From Clostridia bacterium (GTDB lineage Bacteria; Bacillota; Clostridia; UMGS1810), in contig JAFQBA010000023.1 of the NCBI GenBank assembly GCA_017416845.1, positions 1 to 64,000 of the forward strand: DNA of 64,000 nt. Reading direction: 5' to 3'. The translations under genes were made by a program, and so were the position numbers. Below are positions 23,857 to 33,385 of the stretch, piece by piece; position 1 is the stretch's first letter; each line of letters opens with the position of its first letter. The notes under the pieces were generated by a model that made no database searches, was not told the origin of the DNA, and saw only the letters and a program-made list of their open reading frames with translations.

Positions 23857-24798
23857 ATGATAAAAGTAAAAAATCTTACTAAAAAATATGGTTCAAAAAC
23901 AGTCCTGAATGATGTAAGTTTTACCATAAATCAAGGTGAAATTCTTGGTTTTCTTGGCCCGAACGGAGCAGGAAAAAGTACAACCATGAACATTATGACA
24001 GGGTACATCGCCGCCACATCGGGTTCTGTTGAAATTGACGGAATTGATATTATGGATGATGCCAAAGCCTATAAAAAGAAAATTGGTTATCTGCCAGAGA
24101 TTCCGCCGCTTTACAATGATATGACAGTAGCAGAATATATGGAGTTTGTGTGCGGCATAAAATACGCTGATACATCTTGCATTGACAAAATTTTGGAAGA
24201 AGTCCGCATAACAGATGTAAAGGACAGACTAATAAAAAATCTTTCAAAAGGTTATCGTCAGAGAGTTGGAATAGCTCAGGCTCTCGTTGGAGATCCTGAT
24301 CTCCTTATTCTTGATGAGCCAACTGTAGGTCTTGATCCTATGCAGATTATAGACATACGGAATGTAATCTCTGAACTTGGAAAAAAGAAGACTCTTTTCA
24401 TAAGTTCACATATTCTTTCTGAAATAAGTCAGGTTTGCGACAGGGTTATAATCATAAACAAGGGTAAGCTTGTTGCCGAAGACACTCCGAAAAACCTTGC
24501 CACGCTTGTTTCCGGCAAAAATAAGTATTCGGTTTGTATTGAGGGCGGCAAGGAAAAAATCGAAAAGCTTCTTTCAAGTATTCAGGGGATTGAACGTTTT
24601 GAAGAAAAAGCATCCTCTGAAGCGGGTTCGTGTGAATACATTATTTATGCTAAAAACGGTGTGGATATAAGAAAATCTTTGTTTAAGGCAGTAGCTGTTA
24701 ATGATGATATGGCTATTCTGATGTTTAAAACATTTGATGTTACACTGGAAGACATATTCATTTCACTCACAGAGGAAAAAGGGGGAGAGAAAGAATGA
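23857..24798 (+). CDS. ABC transporter ATPase, GldA-like
   Basis: A 313-residue ABC ATPase with Walker A GPNGAGKS (about 37-44), signature LSKGYRQR, and Walker B LLILDEPTVGLD followed by a SSHILSE switch histidine. The C-terminal 80 residues are an extra domain seen in exporter ATPases of the Gld/ABC-2 type. It powers the permease encoded next, which overlaps it by 4 nt. The four-gene set (ATPase, permease, GldG-like, DUF4340) resembles the Bacteroidetes gliding ABC set but occurs widely in non-gliding Clostridia; the substrate is unknown. Confidence 0.9.
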   Translation: MIKVKNLTKKYGSKTVLNDVSFTINQGEILGFLGPNGAGKSTTMNIMTGYIAATSGSVEIDGIDIMDDAKAYKKKIGYLPEIPPLYNDMTVAEYMEFVCGIKYADTSCIDKILEEVRITDVKDRLIKNLSKGYRQRVGIAQALVGDPDLLILDEPTVGLDPMQIIDIRNVISELGKKKTLFISSHILSEISQVCDRVIIINKGKLVAEDTPKNLATLVSGKNKYSVCIEGGKEKIEKLLSSIQGIERFEEKASSEAGSCEYIIYAKNGVDIRKSLFKAVAVNDDMAILMFKTFDVTLEDIFISLTEEKGGEKE

Positions 24799-25499
24799 AC
24801 GCAATAATCAAGAAAGAACTGCGCGTATACTTCAACACTCCCATTGCATGGGTATTCATTGCAGTGCTTATGTGTGTGAGCGGATTGTTTTTTACTATGT
24901 TCAATCTTTTTATCGGGAATTCATCGGTACGTGTTATTTTTGGAGTGCTTCCATTTGTTTTTGTCATAATGATTCCGCTTCTTACAATGCGACTTTTTGC
25001 TGAAGAGAGAAGTCTCAAAACCGATCAGCTTCTTCTTACGGCACCTATAAATGTTTCGGCAATTGTTTGGGGGAAGTTTGTTGCTGCTGTTGTGGTTTTT
25101 GGTATTGCAGTTGTTCTTATGATGATATACCCCATAATTCTGAGTTTTTATTCGGAGGTAGCATGGGGATCTGTTATGACCAATAATATTGGATTTTTCC
25201 TTTTGGGAGCTGCTCTGATTTCTATTGGTATATTTATATCTTCTCTTACAGAAAATCAGTTTACTGCCGGTATAATTACTATAGCTGTATTGCTTGTTAT
25301 GTTTCTTTTGTCAGGCATAAGTGTATCTAGCGGGTATGAAAGTATTGACAAGGTAATGTCTTATATAGGTATACTAAAAGCGTTTGACCGCTTTTATATA
25401 GGAATAATCAATCTTGTTGATGTTTTATATTATTTGAGTATAACATTGATATTTGTATTGCTCACAGTATTCAGAATAGAGCGTCGCAGAGTAAAATAG
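24795..25499 (+). CDS. ABC-2 type permease, GldF-like
   Basis: A 234-residue integral membrane protein with six hydrophobic segments, typical of the ABC-2 permease family. The start (NAIIKKELRVYFNTPIAW) and the EERSLKTDQLLLTAP loop match GldF-like permeases. It overlaps the ATPase gene by 4 nt, which indicates coupled translation and a joint complex. It ends 12 nt before the GldG-like gene. The transported substrate cannot be read from the sequence. Confidence 0.9.
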   Translation: MNAIIKKELRVYFNTPIAWVFIAVLMCVSGLFFTMFNLFIGNSSVRVIFGVLPFVFVIMIPLLTMRLFAEERSLKTDQLLLTAPINVSAIVWGKFVAAVVVFGIAVVLMMIYPIILSFYSEVAWGSVMTNNIGFFLLGAALISIGIFISSLTENQFTAGIITIAVLLVMFLLSGISVSSGYESIDKVMSYIGILKAFDRFYIGIINLVDVLYYLSITLIFVLLTVFRIERRRVK

Positions 25500-25511
25500 G
25501 AGGTATTTGCC

Positions 25512-26906
25512 ATGAATAAGAAGAAGAAATATGCATATGCGGCAATGACCTCTGCAAGCCTTGCTATTGCAGTTATCATTGTTATAAATATTATTGTTGT
25601 GGCTCTTTCTGATAAGGTCAATCTAAACATTGATATGACGAAGGGCGGAATTTTGGATTTTGACAAACAAACCATTGATATAGTGAACAATCTTGATATG
25701 GATGTTAATATAATATCTCTTATCCCTGAATCGAACGAGACTGATGAGTTTAAGCAGATAGATGAAATATTGAACAAGTATAATACCATGTCCGATCACA
25801 TAACCTATACAAGGGTTGATACAAAAAAGAATCCGGTATATCTTGCTAACTATTCATATGAGGGAACAGTTTTAAATCAGACCAAATATCCGAATTATCA
25901 TATTATATTTGAAACCGAGCGTGCGGCAGAGGTTGTTGATGTGAATTCAGTTGTCCCAATAGATGAAGAAGAACGTATACTCAAGGAACTAAAGGCTGAA
26001 CAGTATTTCACATCAGCTATTCTGAAAGTAACCAAAGGCAGTGACATAAATGTTTATTTGAGTAGCGGTCATGGCGAAATGTACAGTGCTGAAGATATGA
26101 AGCAGTTTGTGCCGGGCTCGGGATACAATTTTAAAGACTTGTCACTTGGTACTCAGGATATTCCAGATGATGCCGATATGATTGTGATTGTATCTCCCAA
26201 AAATGATTATTCAATAAGTGAAATTGACAAAATGGCGTATTTTTTGGATATGGGCGGAGATATTCAGGTAATGGTAGACTACAATACTCCTGAACTCAAT
26301 AACCTGTTTACACTTCTGGGAGAATGGGGTATAAGTGTTGAATCCGGCTTGGTATGTGATGACAATTCAAATCATTTTACTGAGTCGAGAACGGCTCTTT
26401 TACCGGTCATCCATCAAAATGACGTAACCGAAAATCTTATGATTTCCGGTATGAACATTATGTTCCCATCTTCAAGACCGGTTAGAGCCGAAAATAAAAA
26501 CGATATCGTGGCATATACTATTGCATCCACATCGGAAGATGGATATATAAAACCCGATGTCACCTCAATTCATCAAGATGTATTTGAACCCGGTGATGTG
26601 AGAAGAACAAGCGATGTTGCAGTTTTATCCGCCAGATATAATTATTCAAATGATACCAGCACAAGAGTTTTTGTTTCGGGTACAAGTGGATTTGTTGTGG
26701 CGAATCAAAAATTTTACAGTGAGCTCGTTACGTATATGACTGACAAATCAAACACGGTATTTATACAGTCAAAGGACATTGAGCAGTCAAAAGTATTGAT
26801 AAGCCAGAGTACAATTTATCTTTATGCATTTGTTGTTATTGCACTTATACCAATAATTATAATTGTTGCCGGATTTATCATTTGGGTAAAAAGGAGACAT
26901 TTATAA
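25512..26906 (+). CDS. GldG-like ABC auxiliary protein
   Basis: A 464-residue protein with membrane segments at both ends (about 12-32 and 435-458) and a large extracytoplasmic region. Features of the GldG/ABC-auxiliary family are VNLNIDMTKGGILDFDKQT near the start, YLSSGHGEM at about 175 and MADMIVIVSPKNDYS-type strands. The family accompanies GldF permeases; its role is unknown. The gene overlaps the next one by a single base (TAATG). Confidence 0.87.
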   Translation: MNKKKKYAYAAMTSASLAIAVIIVINIIVVALSDKVNLNIDMTKGGILDFDKQTIDIVNNLDMDVNIISLIPESNETDEFKQIDEILNKYNTMSDHITYTRVDTKKNPVYLANYSYEGTVLNQTKYPNYHIIFETERAAEVVDVNSVVPIDEEERILKELKAEQYFTSAILKVTKGSDINVYLSSGHGEMYSAEDMKQFVPGSGYNFKDLSLGTQDIPDDADMIVIVSPKNDYSISEIDKMAYFLDMGGDIQVMVDYNTPELNNLFTLLGEWGISVESGLVCDDNSNHFTESRTALLPVIHQNDVTENLMISGMNIMFPSSRPVRAENKNDIVAYTIASTSEDGYIKPDVTSIHQDVFEPGDVRRTSDVAVLSARYNYSNDTSTRVFVSGTSGFVVANQKFYSELVTYMTDKSNTVFIQSKDIEQSKVLISQSTIYLYAFVVIALIPIIIIVAGFIIWVKRRHL

Positions 26907-28336
26907 TGGGAAGAGGTGTATTAAAAAACAAGAAAATTATTATGCTTGCCTCGGTTCTTGTTGCATTAATTGCAGTTTATTTTATCGTTGAATATGTTAT
27001 TCCGGATAATAGCAACAACAGCTCTCATAATACAAGCAATGCTTCATCAGACTCTCAGCTCTCTGATGAAATAGCGGAGGAACCCATAGGAGTTATGGCT
27101 TTGTATGAAACAGATGCTGAGTTTGCTTCAAGCGGTCGGAGTCACCACGATACAATAACATCTGTAACTATAAAAAACGACGATACTGTTATTTCTTTTG
27201 TTAAGTCAAATAATCTCTGGAAAAGCGGAGAAAACGAAAACGTATCCGTCAGCGATTCGGAGATTAAAAGATTAACGGTGAACTTATGTTCTCTAACATA
27301 TGTTGATGTAATAGACGCAGAATCGGTGAATTATGAGGATTGCGGTATTGACTCAGAGAGCAGTTACGTATCTTTTGACAATGAATACGGAATAAATGTT
27401 GTGTATACTCTCGGATATTCAATACCGGAAACAGATATGTACTATCTCAAAACAAGTTTTTCTGATGATGTATATATGGTTAAGGCAAGGGATGTCAATA
27501 ATATCTTTAAGTCAGGCGAAGATTACAGGTCTGATAAGCTGCATAGAGTAGATTTCGATAATATAACAAAAATTTATCTGAAAAACAGTAAAACAGAATT
27601 CTTGCTTGAAAAGGGCCGGGCAGATATAAATAACGGCATATACTATGAATGGAGGATGACTTCTCCTTATGTTATTTTAGCCAATGATGAAAATGTAAAG
27701 ACACTGCTGATATCACCTGGTGCATCTTTGGAAGCACAGGACTATGCAAGTGATGCAGGTGACTTTGCAAATTATGGTTTGGATGGCAGGGAAAATATGA
27801 TTGTATACGAGGATGTCAATGGAAAAGGTCAGACAGTATACTTTAGTGAACTTATAAATAACAGTTACTACATTTCTATTGATGACAATCCGAATATATA
27901 TAAAATTTCGAGAGATCATATCTCTTTTGCGGATATTTCGATTATTGATATTGCTGACCGTGCGATATATAAAACAAACCGAAAAGCAATATCGAAGGTT
28001 GTATTTGCCGGTGGGGAATACGATTACGAAATTGTATTCAATAACGATAATACCATGAAAATCAATTCAGTAACTGTTACAGATGAAAATGATACAAGCG
28101 ATATTTTCAGGAAGATCTGTGATATGCTTAATGCGGATGATATGAAGAATACAGTTGACGGTGAAAAACTGTTTGAAATTGTGTTTTATAAAACGGATAA
28201 CACCAGAGTTGTTCTGGAGTTTTATCCTGACGGTGAACGTTATTTTACGGTATGTAAAAACGGAACACCGATGTATTATATAATGAAGAGCAAAATAGAT
28301 AAGCTTACGCAATACTTTGATTCATACATTAAATAA
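26906..28336 (+). CDS. DUF4340 domain protein
   Basis: A 476-residue protein with one N-terminal membrane anchor and an outside-facing beta-rich region that matches DUF4340 in layout (repeated strands such as SVTIKNDDTVISFVKSNNLWK and VDFDNITKIYLKNSKTEF). DUF4340 proteins are regularly encoded last in Gld-like ABC sets; the function is unknown. ATG 26906 with an AAGGAG site is used in place of the longer frame, whose extra 8 residues lie in the previous gene. A terminator follows. Confidence 0.85.
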   Translation: MGRGVLKNKKIIMLASVLVALIAVYFIVEYVIPDNSNNSSHNTSNASSDSQLSDEIAEEPIGVMALYETDAEFASSGRSHHDTITSVTIKNDDTVISFVKSNNLWKSGENENVSVSDSEIKRLTVNLCSLTYVDVIDAESVNYEDCGIDSESSYVSFDNEYGINVVYTLGYSIPETDMYYLKTSFSDDVYMVKARDVNNIFKSGEDYRSDKLHRVDFDNITKIYLKNSKTEFLLEKGRADINNGIYYEWRMTSPYVILANDENVKTLLISPGASLEAQDYASDAGDFANYGLDGRENMIVYEDVNGKGQTVYFSELINNSYYISIDDNPNIYKISRDHISFADISIIDIADRAIYKTNRKAISKVVFAGGEYDYEIVFNNDNTMKINSVTVTDENDTSDIFRKICDMLNADDMKNTVDGEKLFEIVFYKTDNTRVVLEFYPDGERYFTVCKNGTPMYYIMKSKIDKLTQYFDSYIK

Positions 28337-28341
28337 TAAAT

Positions 28342-28370
28342 AAAAGAACCGGTTCAAGACCGGTTCTTTT
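28342..28370. terminator. Bidirectional terminator after the ABC set
   Basis: AAAAGAACCGGT and ACCGGTTCTTTT arms with a 5-nt loop. It separates the ABC operon from the converging YihY gene. Confidence 0.9.
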
Positions 28371-28400
28371 ATTTATTTAGTGTTGATTTTATACAAAAAG

Positions 28401-29285
28401 TCAGTTTTCTGAAATGGTTTCTTTAATATCAGGTTTGTTGGAAGTTGCATCCGGATTTTCTTTTTTTCTCTGAATGTGAAGATATATCATAGCATTAATT
28501 TTTGCTCCGATCAAAATTACAATACCGGTTATATATATCCACATTACCATACACGCAAAGCCTGCCAGCGACCCGTATATGATTTCATATTGCGGAAAGT
28601 TGTTAACATACAAAGCGAAAAGCATTGAAGTAATATACCATCCGATGGTTGTGAATAAAGCCCCTGGCATTACCTGCCATAATTTGAGCTTTACGGTTGG
28701 AAGAGCTTTGAATAATGCTGAAATCACAAAAGCTATAAATATTAGGATAATTATGTGTCGAGATGTATTCCATAAAGGTAACAGCTTTGAAAGTGAAGGC
28801 ATTGCAAAAAGACGATCCGAAATAACACCTCCGAAAATTATAAGCGCAAAACTTGCTATTATTGATAAAAATATAAAGAATGCAAATATAACAGCCAGTC
28901 CGTTTGATTTAAAAAAGCCGCGTTCGTTTTTGAGCTTATAAAACCTGTTCAGACCTTTTTCTGCCGATAAAACAAACCCCGACATGGTAAACAAGGAAAA
29001 TGCTCCTGTCATTATTATAACCGCATTGCTTCTTGTACGGCTTACAAGCATCTTTATAAGTAGCTTTGACACTTTATCCGGCAAAACACTTATAGCGTCA
29101 AGCATTGCATCGGTATAGTTCTGACTGATTGAAGAAGCAATGGTGAAAACAAAAATAATCATCGGAAGGAAGGTAGACAGCAGGTAGAAACTCATTTCTG
29201 CCGAAAGACCTAAAAAATCACCCTCAAAAAATTCGTTCCAAAGAGTTTTGATTTTTTTACCGATGCCAGAAAAATTATGTGCCAT
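28401..29285 (-). CDS. YihY/BrkB family membrane protein
   Basis: A 294-residue membrane protein with six predicted spans. The family marks are the LSAEMSFYLLSTFLPMIIF start and the late GSLAGFACMVMWIYITG. Members were once annotated as ribonuclease BN; that label is wrong and the true function is not known. The hydrophilic C-terminal tail is short. It is a single gene on the minus strand between two operons, divergent from rho. The 240-base region to rho is AT-rich with several TATAAT-like strings but no clear operator. Confidence 0.88.
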   Translation of the reverse strand: MAHNFSGIGKKIKTLWNEFFEGDFLGLSAEMSFYLLSTFLPMIIFVFTIASSISQNYTDAMLDAISVLPDKVSKLLIKMLVSRTRSNAVIIMTGAFSLFTMSGFVLSAEKGLNRFYKLKNERGFFKSNGLAVIFAFFIFLSIIASFALIIFGGVISDRLFAMPSLSKLLPLWNTSRHIIILIFIAFVISALFKALPTVKLKLWQVMPGALFTTIGWYITSMLFALYVNNFPQYEIIYGSLAGFACMVMWIYITGIVILIGAKINAMIYLHIQRKKENPDATSNKPDIKETISEN

Positions 29286-29528
29286 CGTAAATATTCCTTT
29301 CAGTATTTATATTATAATTATAACGTATTTTTATGAAAAAAGCTATATATAATCTGTTGTTAAAATTAAATAAAAATATACTTGTATATATGTGCAAATC
29401 GCATATACATTTGTTTTTTCAAATATGATATAATATAATGAATAATGGTATAATCACGTATATATAATAATTGTTTTTAAATCTTTTATTTTTCTAACTA
29501 TTTTTTTGTCTTGAAGGGAAGATCTTTT

Positions 29529-30950
29529 ATGAATCAGGTTGATATGTCATACGAAAAACTTTCTGAAAGTAATCTTAAAGAGCTCAGAGAACTTGCGCGA
29601 AGTATAGGTATAAAATCTACCACAAAGTATAATAAAGACAAGCTTGTAAAATTGATATGCGAGCATGCTCATAACCGTGATGACAGTATGGACGTTGAAC
29701 GGTGTAATATAGACAAAGATGAATCTTGTGATGATGCTGAAAAGGTATCAGTACATATTGATGCTGATTCTGATAATCAATCAGATGGTACAACACCTGC
29801 TTCAAACTTAAATCCTACAGGCGAAGCCGGAGGGATTTTGGAGGTACTTGCAGACGGGTATGGCTTTTTGCGTGGAGATAATTATCTTACAACGCCGGAC
29901 GACGTATATGTTTCGCCTATTCAGATAAGAAGATTCAATTTGAAAACAGGAGACTATCTTCACGGAGTAACAAGAAAAGGAAACGAAAATGATAGGTTTG
30001 ATGCATTGATATATGTAAAAACCGTTAATGGAGATACGGTTGATAAATCAATAAGGAGAAAATCCTTTGAACTTCTTACCCCTGTATATCCGGATGAGAG
30101 ACTGCGTCTTGAAAGAGAAGGTGGGGATTACGCTGTCAGACTTATAGATCTTTTGGCTCCCATAGGGAAAGGACAACGAGGTCTTATTGTTGCTCCCCCA
30201 AAGGCGGGAAAAACAACCTTGCTCAAGAGTATTGCCAACAGTATCAGTGCTAACAATCCCGAGGTTAACCTCATTGTACTTCTTATAGATGAGCGTCCCG
30301 AGGAAGTTACCGATATGAAACGTTCCATAAACGGAGAGGTTATTTATTCTACATTTGATGAGCTTCCCGATCATCACATAAAGGTTGCTGAGATGGTTTT
30401 GGAGCGTGCTCAGCGTCTTGTGGAGCATGGTAAGGATGTAGTTATTCTGCTTGACAGTATTACACGTCTTGCGAGAGCATATAATTTAACCATTCCGTCA
30501 ACAGGAAAGATTTTATCGGGAGGTATTGACCCCGGAGCACTTCATAAACCAAAAAAATTCTTTGGTGCGGCAAGAAATATTGAGAACGGTGGCAGTCTGA
30601 CCATACTTGCAACAGCTCTCATAGAAACAGGCAGCCGTATGGATGATTTTATATTTGAAGAATTTAAGGGTACAGGTAATATGGAAGTGCATCTTGACCG
30701 AAAACTTTCGGAAAGACGCATATTTCCTGCAATTGATATATATAAATCCGGCACCAGAAAGGATGAACTTATTCTTGATGTCCGAGAAAGAGATGCGGCA
30801 TGGAATATTCGTCGATCACTTGGTTCAAGTCAGGGGGCGGATGCTGTGGAGAGTATAATTACAAATATTATCCGCACTGAAAATAATGAGGAATTTATAT
30901 CCAGAATGAAGGTTAAAAAATTAGATAAAAGTAATCAGAAAAAGCAGTAA
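29529..30950 (+). CDS. rho: Transcription termination factor Rho
   Basis: A 473-residue hexameric RNA helicase that ends transcription. It has an N-terminal SAP-like helical part, an acidic insert of about 50 residues rich in Asp (about 50-95), the RNA-binding cold-shock-type domain with [14 protein letters not shown], Walker [20 protein letters not shown], the Q/R loops, and [21 protein letters not shown] 29529 with an AAGGGAAGA site is preferred over TTG 29511. ftsK follows after 28 nt. Confidence 0.96.
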   Translation: MNQVDMSYEKLSESNLKELRELARSIGIKSTTKYNKDKLVKLICEHAHNRDDSMDVERCNIDKDESCDDAEKVSVHIDADSDNQSDGTTPASNLNPTGEAGGILEVLADGYGFLRGDNYLTTPDDVYVSPIQIRRFNLKTGDYLHGVTRKGNENDRFDALIYVKTVNGDTVDKSIRRKSFELLTPVYPDERLRLEREGGDYAVRLIDLLAPIGKGQRGLIVAPPKAGKTTLLKSIANSISANNPEVNLIVLLIDERPEEVTDMKRSINGEVIYSTFDELPDHHIKVAEMVLERAQRLVEHGKDVVILLDSITRLARAYNLTIPSTGKILSGGIDPGALHKPKKFFGAARNIENGGSLTILATALIETGSRMDDFIFEEFKGTGNMEVHLDRKLSERRIFPAIDIYKSGTRKDELILDVRERDAAWNIRRSLGSSQGADAVESIITNIIRTENNEEFISRMKVKKLDKSNQKKQ

Positions 30951-30978
30951 TTTTTACTTTAAGGAAAGGTAAAAGAAC

Positions 30979-33357
30979 ATGGCAATGTCAAAAAAAACAA
31001 CGAATAAATCCGAAAAAAAACAGGATAGAAAACCAAGAAAAAGCAGTGATTCAAAAATGAATAACGGGAAAAGGTTTGAGATCTTTGCAATCTGCGCCAT
31101 TGCCTTAAGTATATACCTTATAATATGCGTATATTCCAGCGGTGGTGGTTTGATAGGCGATGCTATATCGGCATTTGTTTTGGGTATTATGGGAACAAGT
31201 GCTTATATCCTGCCATTTGTTACTATGGCACTTCTCATTCTTTCGTTGAAAACCAAGGATAAACAAAGCAATACCAAACGCTATGTTATGTCATACATGG
31301 CTCTCATAAATCTTTCTGCAATATTTCAACTTGTGTTTCATAGAGAGTTGACTGCGGCTGAGAGCTATATGGCAGGAGCCAATGGCGACATATGCGGTGG
31401 ATTTATAGGTGCACTTATCGTAAAGGTAATTAATATTTTCGGGCTTGCGGGCTCGTATATCATCTTGTTCAGTGCTTTCATTATTCTGATGATTCTGTTA
31501 TTTGACTTTTCAATAGTAAAACTGTTTACATCTGTGCGTTCATATATCATTGAAATAAGGGAAGAACATGACGAAGTCAGTGATTCCGGTAAGCGTGCGG
31601 GTGATTTTAAAGACAAATCAGAAATGAAGTCTCGTCAGGTAGTGGTAGATCCGGAATTGGAAATGGCTGCATTTTCCGATCGCGAAATAATTTTCAATAT
31701 TCCTGAGGATGATGAAGCTACGGCAGATATTTCCGATGAGTTTCATGATCCGGAAATAAAACTTTACGATGATATTACTTCAGGTAGTGAACACGAAGAA
31801 CCGTCTGAGGAGGAAAAAGCAGCAAGAAAGCTTTCGGATGACGAAAAAGAAAACATTGATCGCGAAATAAAAGAAGAGATTGAAGACGCCGAGAATACTA
31901 AAGATATTATTGAATATAATTATCCACCCATTGACCTTCTTGCAAAACCGCAGATACCAATAACCGGTGGAAATGTTCAGGATGAACTTCGAAATAATGC
32001 CCGTCAGCTCATCGAAACACTTCACAGCTTCAAGGTTGATGCGAGCGTTGTTGAAATCAGTCAGGGACCAACAATCACACGTTATGAAATTGAACCCGCC
32101 GAAGGGGTGAGAGTAAGTCAGATAACCGGTCTTTCCAAGGATATCGGTCTAAAATTCAGAGCAGACAAGGGTGTCATGGTAGCCCCTGTTCCCGGTAAAT
32201 CCACAATAGGCATTGAGATTGAAAATAAGAATCCGAGTACTGTTACTCTTCGTGAAGTTATTGAATCTGAAGAATTTAAAAACCATAAATCCAAGCTTGC
32301 GGTGGCACTGGGTAAAGATGTAAGCGGCAAACCTATTATCATGGATATTGCCAAAATGCCCCACCTTCTCATAGCCGGTGCAACCGGTGCAGGTAAATCG
32401 GTTTGCATAAACACCCTCATAATAAGCCTGCTCTACAAGGCAGATCCCAATGAGGTGAAGCTTGTTATGATTGACCCAAAACAGGTTGAACTTGGTGTCT
32501 ACAACGGTATTCCCCATCTTCTTATTCCTGTTGTAAAAGATGCAAAAAAAGCGACCGGTGCTCTTTCGTGGGCAGTTCAGGAAATGACCGAGCGTTACAG
32601 CATTTTCGAGCGTAACAATGTCCGTAACATAAAAGGCTATAATGAGCTTATGGAGAAAAACGGCACTCCTGAAAATAAAATGGCTTCAATTGTCATTATT
32701 ATCGATGAGTTTGCCGACCTTATGATGGTTGCTCCTGCAGACGTCGAAAACTATGTGTGCCGTATAGCACAGCTTGCCCGTGCGGCAGGTATGCACCTTG
32801 TTATTGCAACCCAGCGTCCTGTTGTAAAATTTATCACAGGTAACATCAAAGCCAATGTACCGAGCCGAATTTCATTCATGGTTGCATCGGTTCGTGACTC
32901 TCAGACAATTCTCGATATCGGTGGTGCCGAAAAACTCATCGGTAAGGGTGATATGCTCTATATGCCCGTTGGTGAAACATCACCGTCACGAATGCAGTGT
33001 GCTTTTGTTTCCGATGATGATGTTAAATCGGTTGTGGAATATGTTACAAAGGGCGTTGAAGCGGTTTACGATCCCAATGTAATAGAACAGATTGAAAAAG
33101 ACGAAGGCGAGTATGAACCTGACGGCGCAGATCCCGGTGATGCGGATGAACTTTTGCCCGATGCCATTGACATGGCAATCACCAGCGGTCAGATTTCGAC
33201 CTCACTTTTGCAAAGACGTTTCCGAATAGGCTACAACCGTGCAGGAAGCATAATCGATCAGATGGAAGCAAGGGGAATAATCAGCGGACTCGACGGCAAC
33301 AAACCCCGTCAGGTGCTTATTACAAGAGAACAGTATAACGAAATGCTTATGAAATAA
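30979..33357 (+). CDS. ftsK: DNA translocase FtsK/SpoIIIE
   Basis: A 792-residue DNA pump. It has a basic start, four to five membrane spans (about 30-195), an acidic linker (about 205-320), and the RecA-type motor with GATGAGKS, VKLVMIDPKQVELG and ATQRPVVKFITG. The C-terminal gamma winged-helix domain (about 725-790, AIDMAITSGQISTSLLQRRF) reads KOPS/SRS-type DNA sequences. It moves chromosomes across closing septa, in division or sporulation. It lies between rho and a YgiQ-like gene, transcribed in the same direction. Confidence 0.95.
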   Translation: MAMSKKTTNKSEKKQDRKPRKSSDSKMNNGKRFEIFAICAIALSIYLIICVYSSGGGLIGDAISAFVLGIMGTSAYILPFVTMALLILSLKTKDKQSNTKRYVMSYMALINLSAIFQLVFHRELTAAESYMAGANGDICGGFIGALIVKVINIFGLAGSYIILFSAFIILMILLFDFSIVKLFTSVRSYIIEIREEHDEVSDSGKRAGDFKDKSEMKSRQVVVDPELEMAAFSDREIIFNIPEDDEATADISDEFHDPEIKLYDDITSGSEHEEPSEEEKAARKLSDDEKENIDREIKEEIEDAENTKDIIEYNYPPIDLLAKPQIPITGGNVQDELRNNARQLIETLHSFKVDASVVEISQGPTITRYEIEPAEGVRVSQITGLSKDIGLKFRADKGVMVAPVPGKSTIGIEIENKNPSTVTLREVIESEEFKNHKSKLAVALGKDVSGKPIIMDIAKMPHLLIAGATGAGKSVCINTLIISLLYKADPNEVKLVMIDPKQVELGVYNGIPHLLIPVVKDAKKATGALSWAVQEMTERYSIFERNNVRNIKGYNELMEKNGTPENKMASIVIIIDEFADLMMVAPADVENYVCRIAQLARAAGMHLVIATQRPVVKFITGNIKANVPSRISFMVASVRDSQTILDIGGAEKLIGKGDMLYMPVGETSPSRMQCAFVSDDDVKSVVEYVTKGVEAVYDPNVIEQIEKDEGEYEPDGADPGDADELLPDAIDMAITSGQISTSLLQRRFRIGYNRAGSIIDQMEARGIISGLDGNKPRQVLITREQYNEMLMK

Positions 33358-33385
33358 TAAGTTTAATTAAAAGGCAGGTGATTCC

